Below are positions 28,564 to 38,703 of a DNA stretch of 64,000 bases, one piece after another (positions within the stretch are counted from its first letter, which is position 1; each line of letters begins with the position of its first letter). The stretch comes from Tianweitania populi (lineage in GTDB: Bacteria > Pseudomonadota > Alphaproteobacteria > Rhizobiales > Rhizobiaceae): assembly GCF_014652875.1 (NCBI RefSeq), contig NZ_BMZQ01000002.1, positions 744,001-808,000 of the forward strand, read 5' to 3'. The notes under the pieces were generated by a model. The model saw only the letters and a list, made by a program, of their open reading frames with translations. It was not told where the DNA came from and searched no databases. Both the position numbers and the translations under genes were made by a program.

Positions 28564-29784
28564 ATGAACAAGCCGATCGAGCCGAATTCCTTCCGCACAG
28601 GACCAGACGAACAGGGCATGTTCGGCATTTTCGGCGGCCGCTTCGTCGCGGAAACGCTGATGCCGCTGATCCTCGACCTGCAACAGCATTGGGACGAGGC
28701 CAAGACCGATCCGGAATTCCAGGCCGAGCTGAAGTCGCTCTCTACCTATTATGCGGGCCGGCCCTCCAAACTGTATTTTGCCGAAGGTTTGACGCGGCAT
28801 CTCGGCGGCGCCAAGATCTATCTAAAGCGCGAAGACCTGAACCACACCGGCTCGCACAAGATCAACAACTGCCTTGGCCAGATTCTGCTCGCCAAGCGCA
28901 TGGGCAAGACGCGAATTATCGCCGAAACCGGCGCCGGCCAGCACGGCGTGGCGTCGGCCACCGTTTCGGCGCGCTTCAACCTGCCCTGCGTCGTTTACAT
29001 GGGCGCCACCGATGTGGAGCGGCAGAAGCCGAACGTGTTCCGCATGAAGCTGCTCGGTGCGCAGGTCAATCCGGTATCGGCCGGCCACGGCACGCTGAAG
29101 GACGCCATGAACGAGGCCCTGCGCGATTGGGTCACGAATGTTCATGATACCTATTATCTGATCGGCACCGCCGCCGGCCCGCACCCCTATCCGGAAATGG
29201 TGCGCGACTTCCAGGCCGTGATCGGCACGGAAGCGCGTGAGCAGATCCAGGAACAGGAAGGCCGTTTGCCGGATGCGATCATCGCCGCCGTCGGTGGCGG
29301 TTCCAACGCGATCGGCCTGTTTCACCCCTTCCTCGATGATCGCGACGTGCGCATCATCGGCGTGGAAGCCGGCGGACGCGGGCTCGACGGCGTCGAGCAT
29401 TGCGCCTCCATGAGCGCCGGTCAGCCCGGCGTTCTGCATGGCAACCGCACCTATCTCCTGCAGGACAAGGACGGCCAGATCATCGAAGGCCATTCGATCT
29501 CGGCTGGCCTCGATTATCCCGGCGTCGGCCCCGAGCACAGCTTCCTGCGCGACACCAAGCGCGTCGAATATATGCCGATCCTCGACGACGAGGCGCTGGA
29601 AGCCTTCCAGCTCACCACTCGCGTCGAAGGCATCATCCCGGCGCTGGAATCCGCCCACGCCATTGCCCAGGCCGTGAAGCTCGCGCCCACCATGGGCAAG
29701 GACCAGGTCATCATCGTCAACCTGTCCGGCCGCGGCGATAAGGACGTGCATACGGTTGCCGGCATGATGGGCATGGAGATCTGA
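28564..29784 (+). CDS. trpB: Tryptophan synthase beta chain
   Basis: PLP enzyme that condenses indole, channelled from TrpA, with serine. The 406-residue product has the PLP lysine in HTGSHKINN (Lys99), [23 protein letters not shown], the phosphate-binding GGGSNAIG and the C-terminal NLSGRGDKD. Start ATG at 28564 has AGGAGG 7 bp upstream. Unlike the common alphaproteobacterial order, trpA does not follow directly: two short genes intervene. Confidence 0.98.
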   Translation: MNKPIEPNSFRTGPDEQGMFGIFGGRFVAETLMPLILDLQQHWDEAKTDPEFQAELKSLSTYYAGRPSKLYFAEGLTRHLGGAKIYLKREDLNHTGSHKINNCLGQILLAKRMGKTRIIAETGAGQHGVASATVSARFNLPCVVYMGATDVERQKPNVFRMKLLGAQVNPVSAGHGTLKDAMNEALRDWVTNVHDTYYLIGTAAGPHPYPEMVRDFQAVIGTEAREQIQEQEGRLPDAIIAAVGGGSNAIGLFHPFLDDRDVRIIGVEAGGRGLDGVEHCASMSAGQPGVLHGNRTYLLQDKDGQIIEGHSISAGLDYPGVGPEHSFLRDTKRVEYMPILDDEALEAFQLTTRVEGIIPALESAHAIAQAVKLAPTMGKDQVIIVNLSGRGDKDVHTVAGMMGMEI

Positions 29785-29849
29785 GGCTTACATTGGCGCG
29801 GGTTCATGGCCTGTGCTAGCCTGCGATGCCTGTGTTGAAGGAGTGCGAA

Positions 29850-30041
29850 ATGGGTGAAGTCCCGCTTTCACTGCACATTGAGGCCGAAACCTATCGCCGC
29901 CTCGAAGAGGAAGCGCAGCGGCAGGATGTGTCACCTGCACACATCGCCGAGCAGGCGCTCACTTGGTATCTCGAAAGCCGTAAGCATCAGCGCCAGCTCC
30001 TAAGCGAGCATGCGGCAGAAGCAAACGCCGTCCTCTCGTAG
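29850..30041 (+). CDS. Small ribbon-helix-helix-like protein in the trp operon
   Basis: A 63-residue protein. A short beta strand (VPLSLHIE) leads into two predicted helices (AETYRRLEEEAQRQ and SPAHIAEQALTWYLESRKHQ), the layout of CopG/Arc ribbon-helix-helix DNA-binding proteins and antitoxins. The ATG at 29850 has AAGGAG 7-8 bp upstream; an in-frame ATG 8 codons earlier has none. It lies between trpB and an unrecognised gene that couples to trpA. It could be a local regulator or an orphan antitoxin; no recognisable toxin is adjacent. Confidence 0.68.
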   Translation: MGEVPLSLHIEAETYRRLEEEAQRQDVSPAHIAEQALTWYLESRKHQRQLLSEHAAEANAVLS

Positions 30042-30134
30042 ATGCTCCTGAACGGATAACCATACAGAAATATTGCGCGTCTTCGATGGTCGCGCTAACC
30101 CAGCGAGACTTGAGGCTGAAGGAGCCGACGAAAC

Positions 30135-30635
30135 GTGACCGCCTACATCGACAAGCCCATGCGTCATGTCGATGACGGCAACATGACGCTGGATACCTAC
30201 CGCCCGCGCCGCGCCCGGTTTCAGGAGGTGATGCGGGTCGGCTCGATGTCCATCAAGGTCAACGCGATCTGCGCCGATGGCAAAGCGATCGACGATGGGG
30301 TTCTGAACAAGGCGAAAGCCCGTATTATAGACGCCGAGCCGGAGATGATGCGAACGCCGCAACTGGGTGCGGGCTTCGCGATCCTGCATGAAGGTGAGGA
30401 AGGGCGCTGGCTGCTGCTTCATTGGTGGCTCGGAGGCGGCATCTGTGCCCGAAAACTTTGGCGCGCCGATCTGGCTCCCGATGCGGAATTCGAAGATGCC
30501 CCGCCTCATCTGTTTGCCTGCGTTTGGGAATTGGCGATTATCGATTTCGAGCGATGCGCCTGGACGGAAACAGCGATGTCGCACAAACCCGTTTCGGACT
30601 ATATCGCGAGACGATTTTCCGGAGAGACTGTATGA
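30135..30635 (+). CDS. Unrecognised 166-residue protein coupled to trpA
   Basis: A soluble 166-residue protein I cannot assign. It starts at GTG (30135) with AAGGAG about 11 bp upstream. Visible landmarks are an N-terminal [14 protein letters not shown], a central [14 protein letters not shown] with a Lys-rich helix, and a Trp-rich core [24 protein letters not shown] followed by [21 protein letters not shown]. It has no signal peptide and no membrane helix. The TGA overlaps the trpA ATG (ATGA at 30632-30635), so trpA is translationally coupled to it, arguing for a real, expressed gene. Confidence 0.72.
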   Translation: MTAYIDKPMRHVDDGNMTLDTYRPRRARFQEVMRVGSMSIKVNAICADGKAIDDGVLNKAKARIIDAEPEMMRTPQLGAGFAILHEGEEGRWLLLHWWLGGGICARKLWRADLAPDAEFEDAPPHLFACVWELAIIDFERCAWTETAMSHKPVSDYIARRFSGETV

Positions 30636-31471
30636 CCACCCGCATCGACGCCCGCTTCGCCAAGCTGAAGGACGAAGGCCGTCCCGCGCTTGTGACCTAT
30701 TTCATGGGCGGTGATCCGGATTACGCGACATCGCTCAAGATCATGAAGGCGATGCCAGGGGCGGGCACGGATGTGATCGAGCTCGGCATGCCGTTTTCCG
30801 ATCCGATGGCCGATGGTCCCGCGATCCAGGCAGCAGGTTTGCGCTCGTTGAAGGGCGGCCAGACGCTCGCCAAGACGGTGCAGATGGTGCGCGACTTCCG
30901 GGTGGACGACAATGAAACACCCATCGTGATGATGGGCTATTACAACCCGATCTATATCTACGGCGTTGAGCGCTTTCTCCAGGAGGCCGGCGAAGTCGGT
31001 GTCGATGGGTTGATCGTGGTCGATCTGCCGCCGGAAATGGACGAGGAGCTTTGCGTTCCAGCCCTTCGCGCGGGCATTAACTTCATCCGCCTGGCGACGC
31101 CCACCACCGACGAGAAGCGCCTGCCGAAGGTGCTCGAGAACACGTCCGGCTTTGTATATTACGTGTCAATGAACGGTATTACCGGGTCGGCGCTCGCCAA
31201 TACCGGCGATGTGACGGAAGCGGTGAAGCGCATCAAGAGCCATACGGATCTGCCGGTTTGCGTCGGCTTCGGCGTCAAGACGGCCGAGCAGGCGCGGGTG
31301 ATCGGCGCTTCGGCCGATGGCGTTGTGGTCGGCACGGCGATCGTCAATGCGGTCGCCAATGTGCTTGGACCGGACGGCCAGATGACGGCCGATCCCGCGG
31401 ATGCCGTTGCCACCCTGATCAGCGGCCTTGCACAAGGAGTGCGGCAGGCGCGCCTTGCCCATGCCGGCTGA
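30632..31471 (+). CDS. trpA: Tryptophan synthase alpha chain
   Basis: Cleaves indole-3-glycerol phosphate to indole and glyceraldehyde 3-phosphate and passes indole to TrpB. The 279-residue TIM barrel has the catalytic Glu50 and Asp61 in [48 protein letters not shown] and the phosphate-binding [13 protein letters not shown] and [10 protein letters not shown]. Starts at the ATGA overlap with the preceding unknown gene. accD begins 39 bp downstream. Confidence 0.97.
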   Translation: MTTRIDARFAKLKDEGRPALVTYFMGGDPDYATSLKIMKAMPGAGTDVIELGMPFSDPMADGPAIQAAGLRSLKGGQTLAKTVQMVRDFRVDDNETPIVMMGYYNPIYIYGVERFLQEAGEVGVDGLIVVDLPPEMDEELCVPALRAGINFIRLATPTTDEKRLPKVLENTSGFVYYVSMNGITGSALANTGDVTEAVKRIKSHTDLPVCVGFGVKTAEQARVIGASADGVVVGTAIVNAVANVLGPDGQMTADPADAVATLISGLAQGVRQARLAHAG

Positions 31472-31510
31472 TCGCCCCATTTTGTTTGCTCAGATAACGG
31501 AGAGCCAGCC

Positions 31511-32434
31511 ATGAACTGGATCACCAACTACGTTCGCCCGAAGATCAACTCCATGCTCGGCCGGCGCGACATGCCGGAAAACCTCTGGATCAAGGATCCG
31601 GATTCCGGCGAGATGATCTTCCACAAGGACCTGGAAGAAAATCAGTTCGTGGTGCCGTCGTCGGGCCACCACATGAAGATCAAGGGCAAGGAGCGCCTGC
31701 GCTTCCTGTTCGATGAAGGCCATTACGACACCCTGGAGAACCCCAAGGTCGCCGTGGATCCGCTGCGTTTCCGCGACGAGAAGCGCTACATCGACCGCCT
31801 CAAGGAAAACCGTGCCAAGACCGGCATGGAAGACACGATCATCAATGCCACCGGTGAGATCGATGGCCTGCCGATCGCAGTCACCGTTCAGGATTTCTCC
31901 TTCATGGGCGGATCGCTTGGCATGGCCGCGGGCGACGCGATCATTCGCGGCTTTGAAAACGCGGTCGAGAAGAAGCTGCCGCTGGTGCTGTTTGCGGCGT
32001 CCGGCGGGGCGCGCATGCAGGAAGGCATCCTGTCCCTGATGCAGCTGGCGCGCACCACGGTGGCCGTGGACCGGCTGAAGGAAGCCGGCCTGCCTTACAT
32101 CGTCGTGCTGACCAACCCGACAACCGGCGGTGTGACCGCTTCCTATGCTATGCTGGGTGACATCCATATTGCCGAACCCGGCGCCTTGATCGGCTTTGCC
32201 GGACCACGGGTGATCGAGCAGACCATTCGCGAAAAGCTGCCAGAGGGGTTCCAGCGCGCGGAATACCTGATGGAACACGGCATGGTGGACATGGTGGTGT
32301 CGCGCCTCGAACTGAAGGCGACGCTTGCCCGCCTGCTGCGGCTTTTAATGAAGCAGCCGCCGGGTGCGCTAATCGACCCTGAAGCCTTGCCGCCAGTGGC
32401 GAGCGACGAAGCGCCTGTTCCGGCGCACGCTTGA
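31511..32434 (+). CDS. accD: Acetyl-CoA carboxylase carboxyltransferase beta subunit
   Basis: Forms, with AccA, the carboxyltransferase that moves CO2 from biotin to acetyl-CoA, the first committed step of fatty acid synthesis. The 307-residue product starts [12 protein letters not shown] and has the crotonase-like core with [41 protein letters not shown] and [18 protein letters not shown]. The N-terminal region that is a four-cysteine zinc ribbon in E. coli is present by length ([20 protein letters not shown]) but has no cysteine; the whole protein lacks cysteine. ATG at 31511 with GGAGA upstream. folC starts 19 bp after its stop. Confidence 0.96.
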   Translation: MNWITNYVRPKINSMLGRRDMPENLWIKDPDSGEMIFHKDLEENQFVVPSSGHHMKIKGKERLRFLFDEGHYDTLENPKVAVDPLRFRDEKRYIDRLKENRAKTGMEDTIINATGEIDGLPIAVTVQDFSFMGGSLGMAAGDAIIRGFENAVEKKLPLVLFAASGGARMQEGILSLMQLARTTVAVDRLKEAGLPYIVVLTNPTTGGVTASYAMLGDIHIAEPGALIGFAGPRVIEQTIREKLPEGFQRAEYLMEHGMVDMVVSRLELKATLARLLRLLMKQPPGALIDPEALPPVASDEAPVPAHA

Positions 32435-32453
32435 CGATCAGACCGGCTTCCGC

Positions 32454-33797
32454 ATGAGCGCCGCCACACAGGAAAGTCAGGCTGCCCGCGCGATCGAGCG
32501 GCTGATGACGCTTCATCCCAAGGGCTTCGACCTGTCCTTGGACCGGGTCACGCGCCTGCTCGAGCGGCTCGGCAATCCGCAGGATCATGTGCCGCCGGTG
32601 ATCCATATCGCCGGCACCAATGGCAAGGGCTCCTGCGCGGCCTTTTCGCGCGCGCTTCTGGAAGCGGATGGGCGGATCGTGCACGTGCATACGTCCCCGC
32701 ATCTCGTGAACTGGCATGAGCGCTATCGTCTAGGCGCGCCCGGCGGCGGCAGGCTGGTCGATGACGATGTGCTGACCGACGCGATCAACCGCGTTGCGGA
32801 CGCCAACAATGGCGAAACGATCACCGTCTTCGAGATCCTGACGGCGGTGATGTTCGTGCTGTTTTCCGAGCATCCCGCCGACGTCGCGATCGTCGAAGTG
32901 GGATTGGGCGGGCGGTTCGACGCCACCAACGTGATCAAGCGCCCGGCGACCAGCGTGATCATGCCGGTGTCGCTCGACCATGAAGCCTATCTCGGAGACC
33001 GGGCCGAGCTGATCGCGGCGGAAAAGGCCGGTATCATCAAGCGGGGCGCGCCGGTGGTGATCGGTGCGCAGGAAAGCGAAGCCGCGCGCGAGGTGCTGGA
33101 ATCGACCGCCGAGCGGCTTGGTGCACCGGCCGCCATCTATGGTCAGGACTTCTTTGCTTTCGAGGAAAACGGCCGGATGATCTATCAGGACGACACCGGC
33201 CTGATGGATCTGACCCGACCAAAACTGCCGGGCCGCCACCAATACGCCAATGCCGCCGCAGCCATTGCCGCCGTGCGGGCTGCCGGTTTCAACGTGACGC
33301 CCGACATCGCTGACCGCGCGCTGGAAGCTGTTTCTTGGCCCGGCCGCATGCAGAAGCTGACAACAGGCAGGCTGGTGGAACTCGCACCGGTTGGGGCCGA
33401 AATCTGGCTCGACGGCGGGCATAATCCCGGTGCCGGCGCGGTGATCGCGGAAGCCCTGGCGGATCAGGAAGACCGCAACCCGCGTCCGTTGTTCCTGATT
33501 GCCGGTATGATCAACACCAAGGATCAAACCAACTATTTCCGAGCGTTCAAGGGCATGGTGCGCCATGTCTTCACCGTGCCCGTCGCTTCGAGCGAAGCCG
33601 GCGTGCCGAATGACGAGCTGGCGGTACGCGCGGAAGAAGCCGGCTTGTCGGCCGAGCCGATCGCATCGGTGGGCAATGCGCTCAGCCTGTTGCGCGAAAC
33701 CTGGGACGACACGGAAGTGGCGCCGCGCATCCTGATCGGCGGATCGCTTTACCTTGCCGGTCAGGTGCTGGCGGAAAACGGCACGCCGCCAGCTTGA
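32454..33797 (+). CDS. folC: Bifunctional folylpolyglutamate/dihydrofolate synthase
   Basis: Adds glutamate to dihydropteroate and then to folates. The 447-residue Mur-ligase-fold protein has the P-loop IAGTNGKGSCAAF, the Omega-loop HTSPHLVNWHERYRLG, EVGLGGRFDATNV, SLDHEAYLGD and the C-terminal LDGGHNPGAG. ATG at 32454, 19 bp after accD, last gene of the trp-acc-fol unit. It ends 16 bp from the stop of the convergent EamA gene with no hairpin between them. Confidence 0.96.
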   Translation: MSAATQESQAARAIERLMTLHPKGFDLSLDRVTRLLERLGNPQDHVPPVIHIAGTNGKGSCAAFSRALLEADGRIVHVHTSPHLVNWHERYRLGAPGGGRLVDDDVLTDAINRVADANNGETITVFEILTAVMFVLFSEHPADVAIVEVGLGGRFDATNVIKRPATSVIMPVSLDHEAYLGDRAELIAAEKAGIIKRGAPVVIGAQESEAAREVLESTAERLGAPAAIYGQDFFAFEENGRMIYQDDTGLMDLTRPKLPGRHQYANAAAAIAAVRAAGFNVTPDIADRALEAVSWPGRMQKLTTGRLVELAPVGAEIWLDGGHNPGAGAVIAEALADQEDRNPRPLFLIAGMINTKDQTNYFRAFKGMVRHVFTVPVASSEAGVPNDELAVRAEEAGLSAEPIASVGNALSLLRETWDDTEVAPRILIGGSLYLAGQVLAENGTPPA

Positions 33798-33813
33798 GCT
33801 CTTCTAGGGGGCG

Positions 33814-34737
33814 TCAGACTTTGCGGACTGTCGCCGTTTCAGACTCAGGTGGAACACCTACCACCTTCTGGCGGTGGAAGATGAACAGGCCAGCTATGAT
33901 GATGACGGCCGAGCCGATCAGAATCTGGCTGTCGGGCACATCGCCGAAGAAGATCCAGCCCATCATAATCGCCCAAAGCAGCAATGTATATTGCAAAGGC
34001 GCCAGCAGGGCCGCGGACGCGAGCTTGAGCGAGCGCGTCATCATCATGTGTGCAATGCAGGACACAACGCCGAGCATCAGCAGCGCGTAGAGGTTCGGCA
34101 GGTCGGGCATTTTCCACGCTCCTATCGACAGAACAGCGCCGATCAACAACGAGCCTATAAACTGCCAGGTGACGAGTACACTGTCGGATGTGGTCCGCAA
34201 GAGCCGGCTAAGGATCAACGTCAAGGCGAGCGACAGGCTACCGAGCAGCCCGAAGAGTGAGGGCCAGGTCAAGGACGCACTCGATGGGCGAAGCACGATG
34301 ATCACGCCGATGAAGCCCACAAAAATCGCGCACCAGCGCCTCCATCCAACCCGCTCGCCAAGCAGAAAATGCGACAGCGCGGCGACATAGATCGGCCCGG
34401 CCATGTAGAAAGTCATGACGTCGGCCAGCGGCAGATAAGCGACGGCGGCGTAGAAGAACCCGGTGTCGGCCGCAGCAAAAATAACGCGCAGGACCTGGAG
34501 CATCGGCCGCTCGGGATAAAGCAGCGCGGACATGCCGCCGCGACGCGTCATCAGGGGGCCGAGAACAATGAAGGCGCCGATCGAACGCACCAGCAGGATC
34601 TGGCCGACGGAAAAGCTCGCCACCAGCCATTTGCCCATGGCGTCGTTGAGCGAGAACATGAACAGGCCGACCAGCATGATGATCACGCCGGCTGCTGCCG
34701 TGTTCGATGAAGTCAGCCGCCTGCTCAACGCGCTCAT
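33814..34737 (-). CDS. EamA/DMT-superfamily transporter
   Basis: A 307-residue inner-membrane protein with about ten transmembrane helices in two EamA repeats (roughly 15-145 and 160-290), typical of drug/metabolite exporters such as RhaT/YdcZ relatives. Conserved family features include AVAYLPLADVMTFYMAGPIYVAALSHFLLGERV in repeat 1 and LKLASAALLAPLQYTLLLWAIMMGWIFFGD in repeat 2. The substrate is unknown. ATG at 34737 with AGGAAA upstream. It lies downstream of trxA on the same strand, separated by a strong terminator, so it is likely its own transcript. Confidence 0.86.
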   Translation of the reverse strand: MSALSRRLTSSNTAAAGVIIMLVGLFMFSLNDAMGKWLVASFSVGQILLVRSIGAFIVLGPLMTRRGGMSALLYPERPMLQVLRVIFAAADTGFFYAAVAYLPLADVMTFYMAGPIYVAALSHFLLGERVGWRRWCAIFVGFIGVIIVLRPSSASLTWPSLFGLLGSLSLALTLILSRLLRTTSDSVLVTWQFIGSLLIGAVLSIGAWKMPDLPNLYALLMLGVVSCIAHMMMTRSLKLASAALLAPLQYTLLLWAIMMGWIFFGDVPDSQILIGSAVIIIAGLFIFHRQKVVGVPPESETATVRKV

Positions 34738-34752
34738 GGTCGTTTCCTCATG

Positions 34753-34781
34753 AAAAAAGCCCGGCTTGTTTGCCGGGCTTT
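34753..34781 (-). terminator. Rho-independent terminator of trxA
   Basis: A 10-bp perfect stem (34756-34765 with 34772-34781), 6-nt loop and six T on the minus strand, 22 bp after the trxA stop. Confidence 0.93.
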
Positions 34782-34802
34782 CGCATAGTCTGATAGAAAA
34801 TG

Positions 34803-35123
34803 TCAGACGTTGCCGTTGATCCAGGACGACAAAGCAGTCTTGGGCGCGGCGCCGACCTTCATGTCGGCCACTTCGCCGGCCTTGAACATCATGAGCGTGG
34901 GGATCGAGCGGACGCCGAACTGGGCGGCCAGTTCCGGGTTCTCGTCGATGTTGAGCTTGGCGATCTTCACCTTGCCGCCCATCTCCTGCGAAATCTCTTC
35001 CAGCGCGGGCGCAATCATCTTGCACGGGCCGCACCATTCCGCCCAGAAGTCGACAACGACCGGCTCGTTGGACTGGAGCACGTCGGCATCGAAATTGTTC
35101 TTGTCGACCTTGACGGTAGCCAT
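34803..35123 (-). CDS. trxA: Thioredoxin
   Basis: A 106-residue cytoplasmic disulfide reductant. The redox motif WCGPCK has Cys31 and Cys34, with [14 protein letters not shown] upstream and the cis-Pro loop [10 protein letters not shown] downstream. AAGGA precedes the ATG at 35123. It follows addA by 91 bp on the same strand and ends in a strong terminator, so it may be the last gene of the addB-addA transcript or have its own promoter. Confidence 0.97.
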   Translation of the reverse strand: MATVKVDKNNFDADVLQSNEPVVVDFWAEWCGPCKMIAPALEEISQEMGGKVKIAKLNIDENPELAAQFGVRSIPTLMMFKAGEVADMKVGAAPKTALSSWINGNV

Positions 35124-35214
35124 TGCGAAAGTCCTTCAGATGTTGATGGGCCCGCTCAAAGGGGAGGATGCAGCGAGCCGTTCGGGCGAGATGTGGGCCT
35201 TTGGGTTAACGGCG

Positions 35215-38200
35215 TCAAGCGTGTTGCGTTGATGCTCTGTTCAATCCCGCCAATGCTGCATTCAGGCGCTCGGCCGGCAGCGCAATTAGGCGCGGCGCTT
35301 CGGTGAAAAGCAGTGCGGCTTCGATTCGACGACCGGGATAGAGATCAGCGAGAAGGGCTCGGTAAAGCGCGAGCTGCAGGATGTAGGTGTCGGGGACGGC
35401 GTCGAGATCAGCAGGCGGTGGGCGGTTGGTCTTGTAATCGAGGATCAGCACGCCTTCGCCTGTGACGGCTAGCCGGTCGATCGTTCCGGCAATGGCACGC
35501 GGCGTGCCGCCGAGGTCCAGCGTGCCCATGACGGAGACTTCCGCGCGCGAGCCCGGAGCAAACAGGCAGCCGAAGCGCTCGTCGTCCAGCACGGCGAAGA
35601 CGGAACGCAATGCGGCTTCCCGTTCGTTCGGCTGCCATGCCGCACCGATGCGGTTCAGGTAGCGCTCCGCTGCAGCAGGGCGCTCCTCCGGCTGCATGTC
35701 CGGCAGGATCTGAAGCAGACGGTGGATGGCGTTGCCGCGCGCGATGGCGAAGGAGGGTTCGAGCTGCTGATCGAGCACAGGCGAGCGCGGCGTCGGCGCA
35801 TCCGCTGCCGTCGTTTCGATCAACGCCGCAGCCCGCGACGGTGCCAGCGGCCTCGGCAGTCGCGGGGCGGAGGGAGCCTTGCCACGCAGGAAGGCGGGGA
35901 AGGCCGGCGGCTGGATCGCGGCGGCTTGTGTGGCTTCCTTCAACAGGACGGGCTGCTTCGTCACCTGATAATGCAGCACGGAGCCGCGATCGTCCGGCAA
36001 GGCGGTTACGGTCGTTTCCGGCTGATCTTCCAGCCCTTCGCGCACCATGGTGAGCCAGGTCGGGTTGGTCGGGCCGCGCTTGCCATGATAGCCGCAGACA
36101 ATGAGCTGGTCCTCGGCGCGCGTCATGCCGACATAAAGCAGGCGGCGATATTCGTCCTCGGCCTTGTCCTTCAGTTGCGCTTCGATCGCGGCGGCAACGC
36201 TGTTGTTCAGGTCCTTGCCGGCGCGCCACAGAAAGCGTTTGCGGCGGGCGCGATCCGGCGTCTCGTAAGCCAGCAGGCGCGGCAGATGGCTGGCGATGAA
36301 GGGCTCGCCGCCGCTGTCCACCAGAAACACGATCGGTGCTTCCAGGCCCTTGGCGGCATGCACCGTCATGATGCGGATCTCGTTGCGCGTTTGGTCCATC
36401 TCGCGCTTGATGTCCGGGCCGGACTGGTCGAGCAGCGACAAGACACTTTCGAGATCGGGCGGCCCGGCGCGCTCGGCGCCCAGCAGGAAGTTCAGGAACT
36501 CGTCCAGGATTTCGCCGGCTTCATGGCCCAACCGCGAGATCATCTTTTGCCGGATTCCATCACGACCCAGTACGGCGGCATAGAACTCGAAGGCCGGTTT
36601 GAAGCCGGCTTCGTTGCGCCAGGTGGTGAGCTGGTCGAGCACGGATTTCAGGATCAGGTCGTCGCCGGCCGCTCGCCGTAGACTTTGGTAGAGCGACACG
36701 CCGTCCGGACGGCCATGCGAGAGCGCGAACAACGTTTCCTCGTCCAGCCCCAAGATCGGGCTTTTCAGCAGAGCGGCGAGAGACAGGTCGTCTTCCGGCT
36801 GTAGCACGACGCGGCCGAGCGCCACCAGATCCTGCACCGCGATGTGGCCGGGCAGGCTGAGACGATCGGCGCCCGCTACATCGATCCGGCGATTCTTCAG
36901 CGCGCGCGACAGCGCGTGAATGAAGCTGTCGCGCTTGCGCACCAGCACCATGACGTCGCCGGGGCGGATCGGGCGGCCCTTGCCGGGCAGGATCGTGTTG
37001 TTTTTCAGCCAGCCATCGACACGGGTCGCGATCTGTTCGGCCACCTGAACGGCGGGTGCGGAGGCATGGTCGATGGCGATCGTCCAGTCGTCCGGTTCCT
37101 CGACGCTGGTCGCGCCGACGAAGGGCCAGGCTTCCACCGAACCGGGCTCGATCCGGATCGCCTTGTGCTCGAAGGCCACGCCATCCTGCGTCAGCCCGCG
37201 CCGGCGCTCAGCCGTCGAGAAAACGAGATCGACGGCGGACAGAACGTCCCAGGTCGAGCGGAAGGAGCGTTGCAGCTTTACGGTTTCGAAGCGCTTTTCG
37301 GCCCCTTCGACATGCGTCTTGAACGCACGCCGATTGAGATCGAAGCTTTCCGGCTCCGCGCCCTGGAAGGAGTAGATCGACTGCTTCTCGTCGCCCACGG
37401 CGAAGATGGTGCGTTCGGCCTCTGCCCGCGCCCCTTCGCCGACGAAGAACTCGCCGGACAAAGCGCGGATTACCTCCCACTGTTGCGGGCTCGTATCCTG
37501 CGCCTCGTCCACCAGAATGTGGTCGATGCCCTGATCCAGCCGATAGCGCACCCAGGGACCGGCGTCCGAGCGGGCAAGCAGCGCGATGGTGCGGCGGATC
37601 AGGTCCTCGAAATCAAGGAAGCCGCCGGCATGTTTGAGGCGCGAATAGTTGCCGATCAGGCGGTCGGCAATGGTGAGCGCGGCCTGTGTCGCCCTGAGCA
37701 TCTCCAGGAGCGCGATGCGGTCGCGGCAGGCGACCAGCGCTTCGGCTAGCCGAGTGAATTCCTCGGCGAAGTCGGGGAAGAGCGCGACCACCTCTTTCGC
37801 CGCGATCTGGCCGGGCTTGCGCGGCTCGCCAGATGCAGTGAGGAAAAGCTTGGAAAGCAGCACGAAACAGTCAGATGGCTCAGCCTTGCAGACCGCGCTC
37901 AGACCGGCAGCGAAATCCGCCGCGCGGACCTTATTCGCCGCACATTGGGCGACCGTCTCGGCCAGAGCGGCATCGAAGTAAGCGTCGGGCCACAAGGCTT
38001 CGCTCAGCGTCTCGGCCGTCTCATCCGTACCGAAACCATGCTCGGCCAGGAGGTCGCCGACATCCAGATCGGTGATCGCGGCTTGCAGGTCATCGCGCTT
38101 GGCGACGATCTCGTCCAGCAGCCGGTCGAGCCCGCTCTCGCCGCCGCGCTGGAGAACGGTCGCAAAGGCATCGGCCAGATCCGGTTCGTTGCGGGTGCCG

Positions 38201-38703
38201 AGCAGCAGTTCGCGCCGCGCCTGCGCCAGGAGTGCGGTGGCCGCCTGACCTTCCAGCAGCTCGAAATGGCCGGCGATGTTGGCTTCCAGCGGAAACTGAT
38301 GCAGCAGCGCTTCGCAGAAGGCGTGGATGGTCTGGATCTTCAGCCCGCCCGGCGTTTCCAGCGCCTGCGCAAACAGCCGCCGCGCCCGCCTGACCGTACC
38401 GGCATTGGCGCTGCCTTCGATAGCGGCGATTTCCTTGGCGAGCGACGCATCATCCAGCATCGTCCAGCGACCGAGATCGCGGAAAATGCGGTTCGCCATA
38501 TTGGCGGCGGCGGCCTTGGTGTAGGTCAGGCAAAGGATGCGCGAGGGATCGGTGCCGGACAAAAGCAGCCGCACCACGCGCTGCGACAGCACATGCGTCT
38601 TGCCCGAACCGGCATGGGCCGACACCCAAACGGAGATACCGGGGTCGGACGCCAGCTTCTGGTCGCGCAGCGTGTCTTCGGGAACGATGAAGCGCGCGCT
38701 CAT
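35215..38703 (-). CDS. addA: AddA helicase-nuclease of the AddAB recombination complex
   Basis: UvrD-type helicase plus RecB-type nuclease subunit that processes double-strand DNA ends for RecA loading. The 1162-residue product has Walker A GSGKTH (32-37), ILCLTYTKAAAANM, HILVDEAQDTSP (motif II), LQRSFRST, MTVHAAKGLEAP (motif V) and YVGMTRAEDQLIVCG (motif VI). A C-terminal PD-(D/E)xK nuclease follows, with GVLILDYKTNRPP. The ATG at 38703 overlaps the addB stop by 4 bp. A longer in-frame start at 38742 adds 13 Gly/Arg-rich residues inside addB and is unlikely. Confidence 0.96.
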   Translation of the reverse strand: MSARFIVPEDTLRDQKLASDPGISVWVSAHAGSGKTHVLSQRVVRLLLSGTDPSRILCLTYTKAAAANMANRIFRDLGRWTMLDDASLAKEIAAIEGSANAGTVRRARRLFAQALETPGGLKIQTIHAFCEALLHQFPLEANIAGHFELLEGQAATALLAQARRELLLGTRNEPDLADAFATVLQRGGESGLDRLLDEIVAKRDDLQAAITDLDVGDLLAEHGFGTDETAETLSEALWPDAYFDAALAETVAQCAANKVRAADFAAGLSAVCKAEPSDCFVLLSKLFLTASGEPRKPGQIAAKEVVALFPDFAEEFTRLAEALVACRDRIALLEMLRATQAALTIADRLIGNYSRLKHAGGFLDFEDLIRRTIALLARSDAGPWVRYRLDQGIDHILVDEAQDTSPQQWEVIRALSGEFFVGEGARAEAERTIFAVGDEKQSIYSFQGAEPESFDLNRRAFKTHVEGAEKRFETVKLQRSFRSTWDVLSAVDLVFSTAERRRGLTQDGVAFEHKAIRIEPGSVEAWPFVGATSVEEPDDWTIAIDHASAPAVQVAEQIATRVDGWLKNNTILPGKGRPIRPGDVMVLVRKRDSFIHALSRALKNRRIDVAGADRLSLPGHIAVQDLVALGRVVLQPEDDLSLAALLKSPILGLDEETLFALSHGRPDGVSLYQSLRRAAGDDLILKSVLDQLTTWRNEAGFKPAFEFYAAVLGRDGIRQKMISRLGHEAGEILDEFLNFLLGAERAGPPDLESVLSLLDQSGPDIKREMDQTRNEIRIMTVHAAKGLEAPIVFLVDSGGEPFIASHLPRLLAYETPDRARRKRFLWRAGKDLNNSVAAAIEAQLKDKAEDEYRRLLYVGMTRAEDQLIVCGYHGKRGPTNPTWLTMVREGLEDQPETTVTALPDDRGSVLHYQVTKQPVLLKEATQAAAIQPPAFPAFLRGKAPSAPRLPRPLAPSRAAALIETTAADAPTPRSPVLDQQLEPSFAIARGNAIHRLLQILPDMQPEERPAAAERYLNRIGAAWQPNEREAALRSVFAVLDDERFGCLFAPGSRAEVSVMGTLDLGGTPRAIAGTIDRLAVTGEGVLILDYKTNRPPPADLDAVPDTYILQLALYRALLADLYPGRRIEAALLFTEAPRLIALPAERLNAALAGLNRASTQHA

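Noticed and set aside
29850-30635. Calling the trpB-trpA insert a toxin-antitoxin system
   Set aside because: Only the small ribbon-helix-helix-like protein resembles an antitoxin. The larger protein has no toxin motif I can name, and the two are not overlapping.
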